Program-made: the position numbers and the translations under genes
Assembly (NCBI GenBank): GCA_046351455.1
Contig: JAXLYM010000008.1
Span: 124,001 to 188,000, forward strand
Reading direction: 5' to 3'
Source of the DNA: JADJRH01 sp046351455
GTDB taxonomy: Bacteria; Myxococcota_A; Polyangia; Polyangiales; Polyangiaceae
DNA: 64,000 nt
The notes under the pieces: generated by a model
What the model was told of the DNA's origin: nothing
The model's input: only the letters and a program-made list of their open reading frames with translations
Database searches by the model: none
Shown: positions 8,946 through 17,328 of the stretch, piece after piece
Numbering within the stretch: position 1 is the first letter of the stretch
Layout: each line of letters opens with the position of its first letter

Positions 8946-9208
8946 TCTGCCTCCGTCGCGCCGAGCGCCTTCGCGAACGCGGAGGCCGTCTCCTCCGCGT
9001 GGAGGCCGCGGACGATCACGGCGCGCCCGCCGGAGCTCTCCTCGACGAGGTGCAGCAGCGTCTGGCGATCGCGCGTCACGAAGATGGATTGCGCCGGGTG
9101 CGCGCTCGTGCGCGGGACCACGTTGGAGAGGCGCACCCCGATCTCCGCGCAAGCGTCCCACACCGCGTCCGCGGGCACCGCATCCCCGAGCCGAAAGGTC
9201 GTCGTCAT
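8942..9208 (-). CDS. Small protein coupled to the YkgJ-like gene
   Basis: 88 aa from ATG 9208 (MTTTFRLGDAVPADAVWDAC). No signal peptide or recognised family; the composition suits a small soluble alpha/beta protein. Its TGA overlaps the ATG of the YkgJ-like gene by 4 bp (ATGA), so both are likely made together. The frame stays open to 9352, but the extra residues run through the divergent promoter region and into the oppositely oriented Uma2 gene, so the later start is preferred. Confidence 0.6.
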   Translation of the reverse strand: MTTTFRLGDAVPADAVWDACAEIGVRLSNVVPRTSAHPAQSIFVTRDRQTLLHLVEESSGGRAVIVRGLHAEETASAFAKALGATEAE

Positions 9209-9278
9209 GCGCGCGGGATGATACGCCGGCAGCCGGCCGCGGGTGGACACTCTGCGTGCCCCGTAGTTGAATGGCGCC

Positions 9279-9857
9279 ATGACCGCCGCGACGAGCCTGC
9301 CCGACAACTGGGAGCTTCGCAGAGAGCTGGAGAAGCTCCCGGACAACCTCACCGGCGAGGTGATCGGGGGGGCGATCTACACGATGGGCCGGCCCCGCCA
9401 ATCCCACACAGAGGTGGAATTCAACCTCGCCGCGGATCTCAAGAGAGGCGGCCGGCGAGGGACGCCTCCGCCCTCCCGCTGGATCATCTACCAGGAGGTG
9501 GAGGTCCTCTTCGCCACCGGCGAATCCGCGGTCCCCGATCTCTCGGGCTGGCACGCGGACCGAATGATCGGTCACTTCGAAGAGAACCCGATCGCCGTCG
9601 TCCCCGACTGGGTCTGCGAGATCCTGAGCAGCTCCACCCGCCGCAAGGACCTCGGCGTGAAGCGCGCCATGTACGCGGCGCGCGGCGTCCCGCACCTCTG
9701 GATCGTGGATCCGGACGCGCGGCAGCTCGACGCGTTCGCGCTGGAGCGCGGCGGATGGCGCCTCCTCGCGAGCTACTTCGAGGACGACGTGGCCGACGTG
9801 GCCCCTTTCGAAGGCACGCCGCTGGAGCTGTCGAACTGGTGGTTGAAGACGGAGTAG
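9279..9857 (+). CDS. Uma2-family (DUF820) putative endonuclease
   Basis: 192 aa from ATG 9279; an in-frame TTG at 9267 would add four residues. It carries the restriction-endonuclease-like Uma2 core: a Glu in the N-terminal helix region (LTGEVIGGAIYTMGRP), SAVPDLSGWHADR (the PDxxG-type acidic motif), VPDWVCEILSSSTRRKDLGVKR and the GVPHLWIVDPDARQLDAF strand. Uma2 proteins are abundant in cyanobacteria and myxobacteria, often in many copies, and their biological substrates are unclear. The gene is divergent from the small-protein/YkgJ pair with about 70 bp between starts. Confidence 0.88.
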   Translation: MTAATSLPDNWELRRELEKLPDNLTGEVIGGAIYTMGRPRQSHTEVEFNLAADLKRGGRRGTPPPSRWIIYQEVEVLFATGESAVPDLSGWHADRMIGHFEENPIAVVPDWVCEILSSSTRRKDLGVKRAMYAARGVPHLWIVDPDARQLDAFALERGGWRLLASYFEDDVADVAPFEGTPLELSNWWLKTE

Positions 9858-9867
9858 CGGGTTTACA

Positions 9868-9884
9868 AGGGGGCTTCGCCCCCT
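9868..9884. terminator. Hairpin after the Uma2 gene
   Basis: AGGGGG pairs with CCCCCT around a CTTCG loop, 10 bp after the Uma2 stop, followed by CGTTTC. The short stem and weak T-tract make it a modest terminator candidate for rightward transcription. Confidence 0.4.
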
Positions 9885-10114
9885 CGTTTCACTCCCCCAC
9901 TCCTTGAGCTGAAGCCGCTCCAAGCGTGATGGAAGGTCCCCCTCCCTTCGCGAACCGGCCGCCACTGGGAGGACGTGGTCCGCTCAGCGGAGGCGGAGCG
10001 GAGCCTTGCTCCGCGGAGTCCGTAGCTGAGTGGACGTAGTCCTCGACGTCGTGTTCGCGAAGCGAAGGCCGGGGGTGGGCACCAGAACCCCCGTTTCATG
10101 CTTCCTGGAAGCGC
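9885..10114. repeat. Intergenic repeat-like element with inverted ends
   Basis: About 230 bp without a gene, between the ends of the convergent Uma2 and chemoreceptor genes. It contains CCCCCTCCCTTCGCG at about 9943 and GAAGGCCGGGGGTGGGC at about 10064, roughly inverted to each other, with inner palindromes (GGAGCGGAG...CTCCGCGG; TTCGCGAAGCGAA). A similar pair of ends brackets the gap at 63228-63318. It is best read as a dispersed structured repeat of unknown origin. Confidence 0.4.
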
Positions 10115-12052
10115 TCAGGTGTGCGCGTGCGCGAGGCGGCCGACCGGCGGCTTCGTTTTCTTGGATACAGGCTGTTCTCTTTGGGCCGGAGAGCGGGAGT
10201 CGGCGTCGACCTTGAAGAAGTCGATCATGCGCTTCAGCTCCGCCGCTTGCTGCGCGAGCGTCTCGGCGGCGGCCGCGGCCTCCTCCACGAGCGCGGAGTT
10301 CTGCTGCGTGACGCTGTCCATCGCCGTGATGGCCTGATTGACCTGCTCGATGCCGTCGGCCTGCTCGCGCGAGGCGGACGTGATGCCGCTCACGATGGAG
10401 TTGACCTTCTGCACCGCGCCCTGGATCTCCCCCAGCGATTTGCCCGACGCGTCGACGAGGCGCGCGCCCTGATCCACGCGCTCCACGCTGTCGTGGATGA
10501 GGCCGGCGATCTCCTTCGCGGCCTCGGCGCTGCGCTGCGCGAGCTTGCGGACCTCGCCCGCCACCACCGCGAAGCCGCGGCCCTGATCGCCCGCGCGCGC
10601 CGCCTCCACCGCCGCGTTCAGCGCGAGCAGGTTCGTCTGGAACGCGAGCTCGTCGATCACGCCGATGATGTCCTCGATCTTCTTGCTGGCGTCGCGGATG
10701 CCTCCCATCGCCTGGATCGTGCGGCCCAGGACCTCGCTGCCGCCCTGCGCCGCGCGGCTCGCGTCTCCCGCGAGGCGATCGGCCTGCGCCGCGTGCTCGG
10801 TGTTCTGACGCACCGTGGAGGTCAGCTCCTCCATGCTCGCGGCCGTCTCCTCCAGGCTCGACGCCTGCGAGCTCGTGCGCTCGGAGAGATCCGTGTTGCC
10901 CGAGCTGATCTCGCCCGCCGCGGTCGTGATCTCGTCGGCCGCCGCGTGCACGCGCGCCACGATCTCGTTGAGCCGCGCGCTCATCGACGCGAGCGAGCCG
11001 AGGAGCTGGCCGATCTCGTCCCCGCGATCGACCACGATCCGCGCGGTGAGATCGCCCGACGCGATCCGATCCGCGAGGCCGACGGCCTGACGGATCGCGG
11101 TCACGAGCGAGCGCACGAACGCGACCGACACGAGGATCCCGAGGAGCGTCGCGACGACGGCGAGCACCGACACCTGGCCCTTCACCGCCGTCATCTCGGC
11201 CTTCATCTTGGCCTCCTGATCCTCCGCGGACTCGTCGGCCTCCCGGGCGATCGCGTCCGCCGCTTTCACGAACGAGGCCTCGAGCGCGTGCCGCTCGTCG
11301 ATCGACCCGACGAACACGTCGAACGACGCCTTGTAGACGGCGATCGCCTTGAGGACCTCGTCCGCGGACTTGAGCTGCTCGGGCCGCGGATCGTCCTCGC
11401 GCACCTTGTTCATCAGCGCCTCGGCCTGCACGGTGGCTTCCTTCACCTGGTCGACGTACTTGCGGTCGCCGCGGAGCTGGAAGTTCTTCTCGTGGCGCCG
11501 CGCCTGCAGCATCAGGGCCGACGCGCGATCGGCGTCGATCAGCACCTTGAGCCGCAGGGAGTCGCCCTCGCCCGTCTTGTCGGCCGCGTCCTCCACGACG
11601 ATGCGATCCTGGATCACGAGGGTCAGCTGCTCGACGGCGCGGCCCGACTCCACGATCTTCGCCTCGGCGTCCTTGCCCTTCTTCACGTTGGCCGCGTAGT
11701 CGAGGAAGCCTTTTTCGTAGCCCCGCGCGAGCGCGACGATCCGATCCATCTGGTCGCGGTTCGCCTGCTGGGCGTGCGTCGCCTTGTTGGCGAGCGCCTG
11801 CGCGACGAGCGCGTCCAGGTTCGTCTTCACGGCCTCCGCCGACGCGTCGTCCTCGTGCAGCACGTACCTCTGCTGCGCGATCTCCGCGAGCCGCAGCAGA
11901 TCCTGGATCCGCTGCGCGTCATCGGATTTCTGCGCCCGCGCCTCCACGTTCGTCACCCCCCGAAAGCCCGCGCCCGCGATGAGCAGCGTGAGCAACAACA
12001 CGACCCCGAAGCCGACCGCGAGCCGTGTACCAAGTCGAAGGTTCTTGAACAT
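10115..12052 (-). CDS. Methyl-accepting chemotaxis protein
   Basis: 645 aa. First transmembrane helix at about 9-30 (LAVGFGVVLLLTLLIAGAGF), a helical periplasmic sensor of ~255 residues resembling a four-helix-bundle type, second helix at about 288-311, HAMP to about 365, then the cytoplasmic methylation and signalling hairpin ending near residue 610. The hairpin tip contains DELAFQTNLLALNAAVEAAR and GFAVVAGEVRKLAQRS, diagnostic for MCPs. The C-terminal tail is short and Pro/His-containing, without a CheR-tether pentapeptide. It is second in a tandem receptor pair, starting 9 bp after the stop of the upstream receptor, with which it shares a nearly identical 115-bp segment. No ligand can be predicted. 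No che genes are in the window, so it must signal to a distant array. Confidence 0.95.
   Translation of the reverse strand: MFKNLRLGTRLAVGFGVVLLLTLLIAGAGFRGVTNVEARAQKSDDAQRIQDLLRLAEIAQQRYVLHEDDASAEAVKTNLDALVAQALANKATHAQQANRDQMDRIVALARGYEKGFLDYAANVKKGKDAEAKIVESGRAVEQLTLVIQDRIVVEDAADKTGEGDSLRLKVLIDADRASALMLQARRHEKNFQLRGDRKYVDQVKEATVQAEALMNKVREDDPRPEQLKSADEVLKAIAVYKASFDVFVGSIDERHALEASFVKAADAIAREADESAEDQEAKMKAEMTAVKGQVSVLAVVATLLGILVSVAFVRSLVTAIRQAVGLADRIASGDLTARIVVDRGDEIGQLLGSLASMSARLNEIVARVHAAADEITTAAGEISSGNTDLSERTSSQASSLEETAASMEELTSTVRQNTEHAAQADRLAGDASRAAQGGSEVLGRTIQAMGGIRDASKKIEDIIGVIDELAFQTNLLALNAAVEAARAGDQGRGFAVVAGEVRKLAQRSAEAAKEIAGLIHDSVERVDQGARLVDASGKSLGEIQGAVQKVNSIVSGITSASREQADGIEQVNQAITAMDSVTQQNSALVEEAAAAAETLAQQAAELKRMIDFFKVDADSRSPAQREQPVSKKTKPPVGRLAHAHT
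10527..10641. repeat. 115-bp block shared with the second chemoreceptor gene
   Basis: Bases 10527-10641 and 12474-12588 match at every position but one by eye. Both encode the signalling-hairpin tip of the two chemoreceptors. The flanking sensor-coding regions are far more diverged, which fits gene conversion or strong protein-level constraint. Confidence 0.75.
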
Positions 12053-12061
12053 GACGTCACC

Positions 12062-14017
12062 TCACATAGGCATCCGCGCGGCGGCGCTCGCGAGCTTTCC
12101 GAACGGCATCGGCGCGCCCTTCGCGCCGCGTCCCTCGGAGCGTCCCGTCTTCTCGGTCTTGAAGAAGGCGATGAGCCCTTGAAGATCGTGCGACTCCTGA
12201 TCGAGCGAGCGCGCGGTCTCCGCCGTCTGCTCCACGAGCTCGGAGTTCTGCTGCGTCACCTCGTCGATCTGGCTCACCGCGGAGTTGAGCTGCGAGAGGC
12301 CCGAGGACTGCTCCTCGCACGCGGTCGCGATCGACTCCACCATGGCGCCGAGCTTCTCGACGGCCGCGAGGATGCCCCCCAACGATTTGTCGGACGCCTC
12401 CACGAGCTGGTGGCCCTCCTCGACGCGCTCCACGTTCTCGCGGATGAGGGACGAGATCTCCTTCGCGGCCGCGGCGCTGCGCTGCGCGAGCTTGCGGACC
12501 TCGCCCGCCACCACCGCGAAGCCGCGGCCCTGATCGCCCGCGCGCGCCGCCTCCACCGCCGCGTTCAACGCGAGCAGGTTCGTCTGGAGCGCGATCTCGT
12601 CGATGACGCCGATGATGTCGGTGATGCGGCGGCTCGCGTCGCGGATCCCCTCCATCGCGACCATCGTCTTCGTGAGCACCGCGCCGCCCGACTGCGCCTC
12701 GCGCTGCGCGTCGATCGCGAGCCTCCCGGCCTTCCGAGCACTATCCGTATTCTGCTTCACCGTGGCGGTGAGCTGCTCCATGCTCGCGGCGGTCTCTTGC
12801 AGGCTCGCGGCCTGGCGCTTGGTGCGGTCCGAGAGATCGTCGCCGCACTGCGCGATGCCCTCCGCGTCCCCGGCGATCTCGGCGGCGCTGCCCTGCACGT
12901 TGCCCACGATGTCGCGCAGGCGCACGCTCATGACGTGGACGGCCTCGAGCACGCGGCCGATCTCGTCCTTGCGGTCCACGTCGACGTCCGCGCTCAGATC
13001 GCCCTCGGCCACGCGGCTCGCGACGGCGGCCACGCGCCGGAGATCCGGCACGATGAGGCGGTTCGTGAAGAGCGCGGCGACGAACCCGAACAGGAACGCG
13101 AGCGCCGTCCCCGCGAGCATGAAGCCCTTCGACGTGCCGATGAGGTCGTCCGTGCGCGCGGTCTCGGCGGCGGCGATGCGGTCCGATTGCCGATCGAGCT
13201 CCACGGCCGTCGCGAGCATCTTCTGCTCGAGCGCCTCGCGCTGATCGACGGACCGCACGTACGCGTCGAAGGCGCGGCGGTACTTCGCGAGCGACTCGAT
13301 GACGACGCCGGCGGCCTTGCGGTGCGCGGGATCCTCTTCGTGCTCGCGCTCCTCCGTCATGATCTCGCCGGCCGGCTCGAGCTCCTTCGCGATCATGTCG
13401 ATGTACTTGCGATCGCGGCGGAGCTGGAAGCTCCTCTCGTGCTGCCGCGCCCGCAGGAGGTGCTGGAGCGCGAGATCGAGCTGGCCCAGGATCTTGACCT
13501 GGAGCTGGATGATCGCGGGCTTGTCGCCCTTCGCGATCATCTCGTCGTACTCGGCCACGTTCGCGGTGTGCAGATCGCCGATGACCTTCTCCGCGACCTG
13601 CGCGGCCTCGACGAGGTCCCCGTCCGCCTGCGCGCCCGAGCGCGTCGCCACGACGTGCGCCGAGAGCGCCGCGGCGTGCTCCTGCGCGAGATCCATCGCC
13701 TTGTCGCGCTCCGCGGTCTCGACGCCGCCCAAGGCCCGCAGCGCCTCGCCGAGCGCCGTCACCTCGCGCGCCGCCCGCTGCGCGTCCGAGTCGTCGCCGC
13801 GCAGCATGAAGTCCTTCTCCGCGAGCCGAGCTTCGTTCATGTGCTCGAGCGCCGCGGCCATCTTGTTCTCGTTCGCCTGGCCGTTCGCCATGTCGGCCAT
13901 CCCGCGGAACCCCGCCGCGGAGACGAGCACGGTGAGCGCGATCACGATCGCGAACCCGATTGCCATGTTGGCCGCGACCGGCAGGCTCTTGAGGAACTTG
14001 AAGTACTTGCTCAGCAT
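12062..14017 (-). CDS. Methyl-accepting chemotaxis protein, upstream partner
   Basis: 651 aa from ATG 14017 (MLSKYFKFLKSLPVAANMA). The frame is open to 14314, but the extra part overlaps the divergent gene and lacks a membrane signal. First transmembrane helix about 15-37, helical sensor to about 290, second helix about 292-317 (LAGTALAFLFGFVAALF), HAMP, then the signalling domain with DEIALQTNLLALNAAVEAAR. The sensor contains repeated 'ARxHERSFQLRRDRKYID'-like text also found in the downstream receptor (ARRHEKNFQLRGDRKYVD), so the sensors are homologous. First gene of the two-receptor operon; the promoter presumably lies in 14018-14265. Confidence 0.94.
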   Translation of the reverse strand: MLSKYFKFLKSLPVAANMAIGFAIVIALTVLVSAAGFRGMADMANGQANENKMAAALEHMNEARLAEKDFMLRGDDSDAQRAAREVTALGEALRALGGVETAERDKAMDLAQEHAAALSAHVVATRSGAQADGDLVEAAQVAEKVIGDLHTANVAEYDEMIAKGDKPAIIQLQVKILGQLDLALQHLLRARQHERSFQLRRDRKYIDMIAKELEPAGEIMTEEREHEEDPAHRKAAGVVIESLAKYRRAFDAYVRSVDQREALEQKMLATAVELDRQSDRIAAAETARTDDLIGTSKGFMLAGTALAFLFGFVAALFTNRLIVPDLRRVAAVASRVAEGDLSADVDVDRKDEIGRVLEAVHVMSVRLRDIVGNVQGSAAEIAGDAEGIAQCGDDLSDRTKRQAASLQETAASMEQLTATVKQNTDSARKAGRLAIDAQREAQSGGAVLTKTMVAMEGIRDASRRITDIIGVIDEIALQTNLLALNAAVEAARAGDQGRGFAVVAGEVRKLAQRSAAAAKEISSLIRENVERVEEGHQLVEASDKSLGGILAAVEKLGAMVESIATACEEQSSGLSQLNSAVSQIDEVTQQNSELVEQTAETARSLDQESHDLQGLIAFFKTEKTGRSEGRGAKGAPMPFGKLASAAARMPM

Positions 14018-14265
14018 AAAGACCCCGCGAGGTGGAACGACGAGCGTTCGCCCGTGCCGCGATGATTTGCACGCAGGGTGCCAGTCGCAGGATTCCGCGT
14101 CGGATCCAGTCGTTCCGCTCGGAATACCGAGCGGGTGCGCGGCGCCCGAGCCCCTCGTCCCGAGGCCACGTCTCGCCGGTGATGAGAGGTTGTCGCAACG
14201 AGAACGAAGGCGAACGGCAAGATTCTCGAATTGACACAGTCCGTTTGATGTAACTTCGCCGCCGC
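14018..14265. promoter_or_regulatory. Divergent intergenic region with possible -35 box
   Basis: 248 bp between a leftward chemoreceptor operon and a rightward membrane-protein gene. A perfect TTGACA sits at 14231-14236, but the best downstream TAACTT is only 14 bp away and very near the ATG at 14266, so a standard rightward promoter is doubtful. The octamer TGCCAGTC occurs at 14079. No hairpin or riboswitch-like structure was recognised. Confidence 0.3.
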
Positions 14266-16386
14266 ATGACGATGCCTTCGCCGATGGGTGGGTGGCCGCC
14301 GGGCCAGCCTGCATCTCCGTCCGCCACGGTCCCGGGCGCTCCGGCCGCTCCGCCGCCGCCCGAGGGACCGCCTCCGGGAGACGCGTTCGCGCCCGCGCCC
14401 GCGATCGCGCCGCCTCCCCCGAAGGCCCAGAAATCCAAGGCGACGAGCATCGCGCTCGGCTCCGTGATCGCGCTGCTCGTCGTGGGCGGCGGCACGATGG
14501 GGTACCTGCTGCTCACCGGCGGCAAGAAGTTCGACTCACGGATCCCCTTGGATCACGCGCCTCCCGTGACGGTCGCGGTGATGAGCGGCCCCGCGCACGG
14601 CGACCTCGCGCCCTCCGACGGCGCGACGAAAGAGGCCAGCACGTCGGCGCTCGCGGCTCGCTTCTGCGGCGGCATGGACGTGGTCGGAGAGCTGTTCGCC
14701 GCGCGGTACCGCGACGCCGCGTCGGCCGTGGCCGCGCTCGCGCCGCTGCGCGATCCGGTGAGCCTGACGGACGGCCTCAAGTGCGGGAAGGTCCTCGCGG
14801 AGGCGATGGATGGCCGGCAGATCGTGCAGATCGGCCTCGTCGAAGGGCAGACGCAGCGCCGCGTCGCCGCGATCCGCCACAAGGCGCCGCTGCCGCCGTT
14901 CATGGGCTTCGTGGAGAAGAGCTTCGCGAACCAGCTCGGCCGTTGCGCGGCCCCGCGAGAGGGCCAGAAGGCCGCGGCCGGCAGCCCATGCGCGGAGAAC
15001 GGCGCGGCCGGCTTCGACGACGGCAGCGTGTATTACGGCGGCCGCGTGGACGACCTCTCGTTCTTCGCGGTCGGCTACCGCCCGAGCGGCGGCAACCGCA
15101 CCGAAGGCGAGGCGGCCGGCACGCTCGCGGACCTCACGAAGAAGCTGGATCCGGCCGATTCGTGGGAGCTGCGGTATCGCCCGGAGTCGATCGATCTCTC
15201 GCTGCCGTGCGTGGCGGCGGCCCCCGCGGACGGCATCGCGGACCTCCTGAAGCTCTGTCTGCCCCCCGGTCACGAGGCCGACGGCGTCGCGCTCGCGGGC
15301 GACGTGAAGGCCTCCGCGGTGCTGCGCGATCGCCCCGAGCAGGGCCGCGCGGTCGGCTTCGAGTACGTGCTGTGGGCGCGAGACAGCGAGTCTGCGCGCG
15401 CCGCCGAGACCAAGCTGAACGCCTACGTGGACGCCTGGAGCAAGACGGTCACCGCGAACGAGACTGGCATTCTGAAGATCCTCGGCGCCGGCAAGGATCC
15501 GCGCGACGCCGCCTTCCGCACGGTCGCCCGCACGTGGATCGGCGCGCTCAAGAAGCCGGAGGTCAAGTCGAGCGGCGACATCGTGCGCCTCATCGTCCGC
15601 AAGCCCCTGCTCGACGACGACAAGGCGCAGATCAAGAACGTGGTGCTCGCGACGAGCGAGGACGTGCAGAAGGCCGGCGTGATCGTGGACGCGCTGCTCG
15701 ACGCGAAGCCGGCGCCGACGGACGCGCTGGCGCACTTCCTCGGCGCGGATCTGACGGGCTGGCTGCTCGCCTCGAACGCGACGGTGACCGACTGCCGCGC
15801 GATCGCGAAGCACGCGAACGACATGTCGAACGCCTCCGATTTCCCGATGGACCAGTTCCTCCCGATGACGGAGCTCATCGAGACCTGGGGCGGCGCCGTC
15901 CCCGAGAACGAAAAAGACGAGATCAAGATCGACGAGAAGGCCTGCACGCAGCGCCGCCTCCCCACGGAGGCGAAGACGTGCCTGCTCGGCGCGAAGACGA
16001 TCGGCGAGATGAACAAGTGCCCTGTGCCGACGTCGCCGGACGTGGCCAGCTTCCGCGCCCGTATTCAGGGCGCCTGGAAGATGAGCGGCGGTGTCAGCAG
16101 CGATGTGTGGGGCAACAAGACGGGCGGCCCCACCACGTTCAAGGTCGCGGGCCCCACGGCGGAGCTGTCCGGCGGCTACGACACGGCGAAGGGCGAGCTC
16201 GGCTTCCTCTTCGTGCGCACGTCGATCATCCCCGAGATGGGCGGCGAGGTGATCGTCGCGCGCATCCGCATCGGCGATCGCCGCGCGGAGCTGGTGTTCG
16301 CCGGCGACAAGCTGTTCCTTGCCACGTGGGACAAGGGCAAGAAGAAGCCGGCCATCCAGCTCGAGCGCGTGACGGACTCGAAGTAG
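14266..16386 (+). CDS. Proline-rich single-pass membrane protein, unknown function
   Basis: 706 aa. The first ~65 residues are Pro/Ala/Gly-rich (cytoplasmic by the usual orientation), one hydrophobic helix spans about 66-88 (IALGSVIALLVVGGGTMGYLL), and the remaining ~610 residues should be extracytoplasmic with scattered Cys residues (e.g. ARFCGGMDV, LKCGKV, GRCAAP, SPCAENG) that could form disulfides. A C-terminal domain of about 110 residues (from ~600, ARIQGAWKMSGG) is beta-rich. No catalytic motif seen. A proline-rich cytoplasmic head plus periplasmic domain is common in myxobacterial sensory or assembly proteins. The same frame continues with coding-like codons after the TAG stop. Confidence 0.7.
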   Translation: MTMPSPMGGWPPGQPASPSATVPGAPAAPPPPEGPPPGDAFAPAPAIAPPPPKAQKSKATSIALGSVIALLVVGGGTMGYLLLTGGKKFDSRIPLDHAPPVTVAVMSGPAHGDLAPSDGATKEASTSALAARFCGGMDVVGELFAARYRDAASAVAALAPLRDPVSLTDGLKCGKVLAEAMDGRQIVQIGLVEGQTQRRVAAIRHKAPLPPFMGFVEKSFANQLGRCAAPREGQKAAAGSPCAENGAAGFDDGSVYYGGRVDDLSFFAVGYRPSGGNRTEGEAAGTLADLTKKLDPADSWELRYRPESIDLSLPCVAAAPADGIADLLKLCLPPGHEADGVALAGDVKASAVLRDRPEQGRAVGFEYVLWARDSESARAAETKLNAYVDAWSKTVTANETGILKILGAGKDPRDAAFRTVARTWIGALKKPEVKSSGDIVRLIVRKPLLDDDKAQIKNVVLATSEDVQKAGVIVDALLDAKPAPTDALAHFLGADLTGWLLASNATVTDCRAIAKHANDMSNASDFPMDQFLPMTELIETWGGAVPENEKDEIKIDEKACTQRRLPTEAKTCLLGAKTIGEMNKCPVPTSPDVASFRARIQGAWKMSGGVSSDVWGNKTGGPTTFKVAGPTAELSGGYDTAKGELGFLFVRTSIIPEMGGEVIVARIRIGDRRAELVFAGDKLFLATWDKGKKKPAIQLERVTDSK

Positions 16387-16476
16387 GCCTGCGCACAACC
16401 CTGGTTCCCGAGCGATGGCCACTTCGACGGCATCCCGACGGCCGTGGACACCGACACGGGCACTTGGGGGCACTGA
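16387..16476 (+). pseudogene. Coding-like in-frame extension after a TAG stop
   Basis: Immediately after the TAG at 16384-16386, the same frame reads 29 codons (ACAQPWFPSDGHFDGIPTAV and onward) to a TGA at 16474-16476. About 25 of the 29 codons end in G or C while second positions are not GC-rich, the pattern of real genes here. It could be the lost tail of the upstream protein (nonsense mutation), a fragment of another gene, or chance. Confidence 0.3.
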
Positions 16477-16479
16477 CAG

Positions 16480-17286
16480 TCAGTTGCTCTGGGGGGTGCA
16501 CTCCCCGACTCCTGCCGGGTCGCGGTTGTAGTGGACGCAGATGCCCTCGCCTTCCTGACAATACGGCTCGCCGCCGCCCTCGACGGCCTTGCAGAGGCGG
16601 CGGCAGGCGCTCGCGACGCACAGATAACCGCCCTTGCACGGGCAGCTCTCGCCCTGTTCGCCCTGGCCTTCATTGACGCAGGCCACTGCCCCTGTTCCGT
16701 CGATGATCTGGCATGTCTTCGTGCTCGTCGGGCAGCTCTCCGGGGTCAACGCGTCGCAGTCGTTGACAGGGACGCACACCATCGCTCCGGTCACGACGCT
16801 CGTGCCGTCCGGCTCCTTGATCGATAGCTTCTGCAAACAGCGCTGATCCGGGTCCGGGCATGCGGTCCAGTCGCCGCCGCAGCAGAGCTTGCGACAGACG
16901 TTCTGGCCGACGGCGCACATGTAGCCGGGGGCGCAGTCGGACAGCGAGGTGCACGCGACTCCGTCCTTGCCGGCGCCGGCGCTCGCGCACGCCGGGGTCG
17001 ACGCGCCGCCCGAGACCGCGGGGAAGCACGTCTCCGTGGCGCCGCAGCCCTCGTTCGTCTGGTAGTTGCAGGCGCCGGGGCACGCGGAGGGGCCGTCCGG
17101 TGGGGTCGCGACCTCGCCGCCGCCGTCCAGGATCACCACGGTGCCGTCGCTGCCGGCGTCGAGCGGGGTCGTCTCGGTCCCTCCGCCGCCGCAGCCGGAG
17201 GCGCCCGCGAAAGCCACGCCCACGAGGGCGGACGCCCCGAAGAAGACCGCTGAAATCCGCACCATCAGGGCTCTTGTCACGCTCAT
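16480..17286 (-). CDS. Cysteine-rich lipoprotein
   Basis: 268 aa from ATG 17286; ATG 17265 (MVRISAVFF) is a possible shorter start. The N-terminal hydrophobic segment leads to a lipobox-like GASGC followed by GGGGTETT, typical of an exported myxobacterial lipoprotein. The mature protein has many Cys residues in short knotted-looking modules (CPGACNYQTNEGCGATETC, CAPGYMCAVGQNVCRKLCC, CVPVNDCDALTPESCP, CPCKGGYLCVASACRRLC). Dickkopf/EGF-like disulfide folds are one possibility, but no family is certain. It is divergent from the Ser/Thr kinase gene and convergent with the proline-rich protein gene. Probably a cell-surface protein. Confidence 0.72.
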   Translation of the reverse strand: MSVTRALMVRISAVFFGASALVGVAFAGASGCGGGGTETTPLDAGSDGTVVILDGGGEVATPPDGPSACPGACNYQTNEGCGATETCFPAVSGGASTPACASAGAGKDGVACTSLSDCAPGYMCAVGQNVCRKLCCGGDWTACPDPDQRCLQKLSIKEPDGTSVVTGAMVCVPVNDCDALTPESCPTSTKTCQIIDGTGAVACVNEGQGEQGESCPCKGGYLCVASACRRLCKAVEGGGEPYCQEGEGICVHYNRDPAGVGECTPQSN

Positions 17287-17328
17287 GATCGAGTGAGCGT
17301 ATCCGTTGCGCGAAATCCAGGCACGTTC

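Noticed and set aside
8946..9965. N-terminal extension of the YkgJ-like gene
   Set aside because: It runs antisense to the Uma2 gene and lacks family features; the ATGA overlap at 8945 marks the start.
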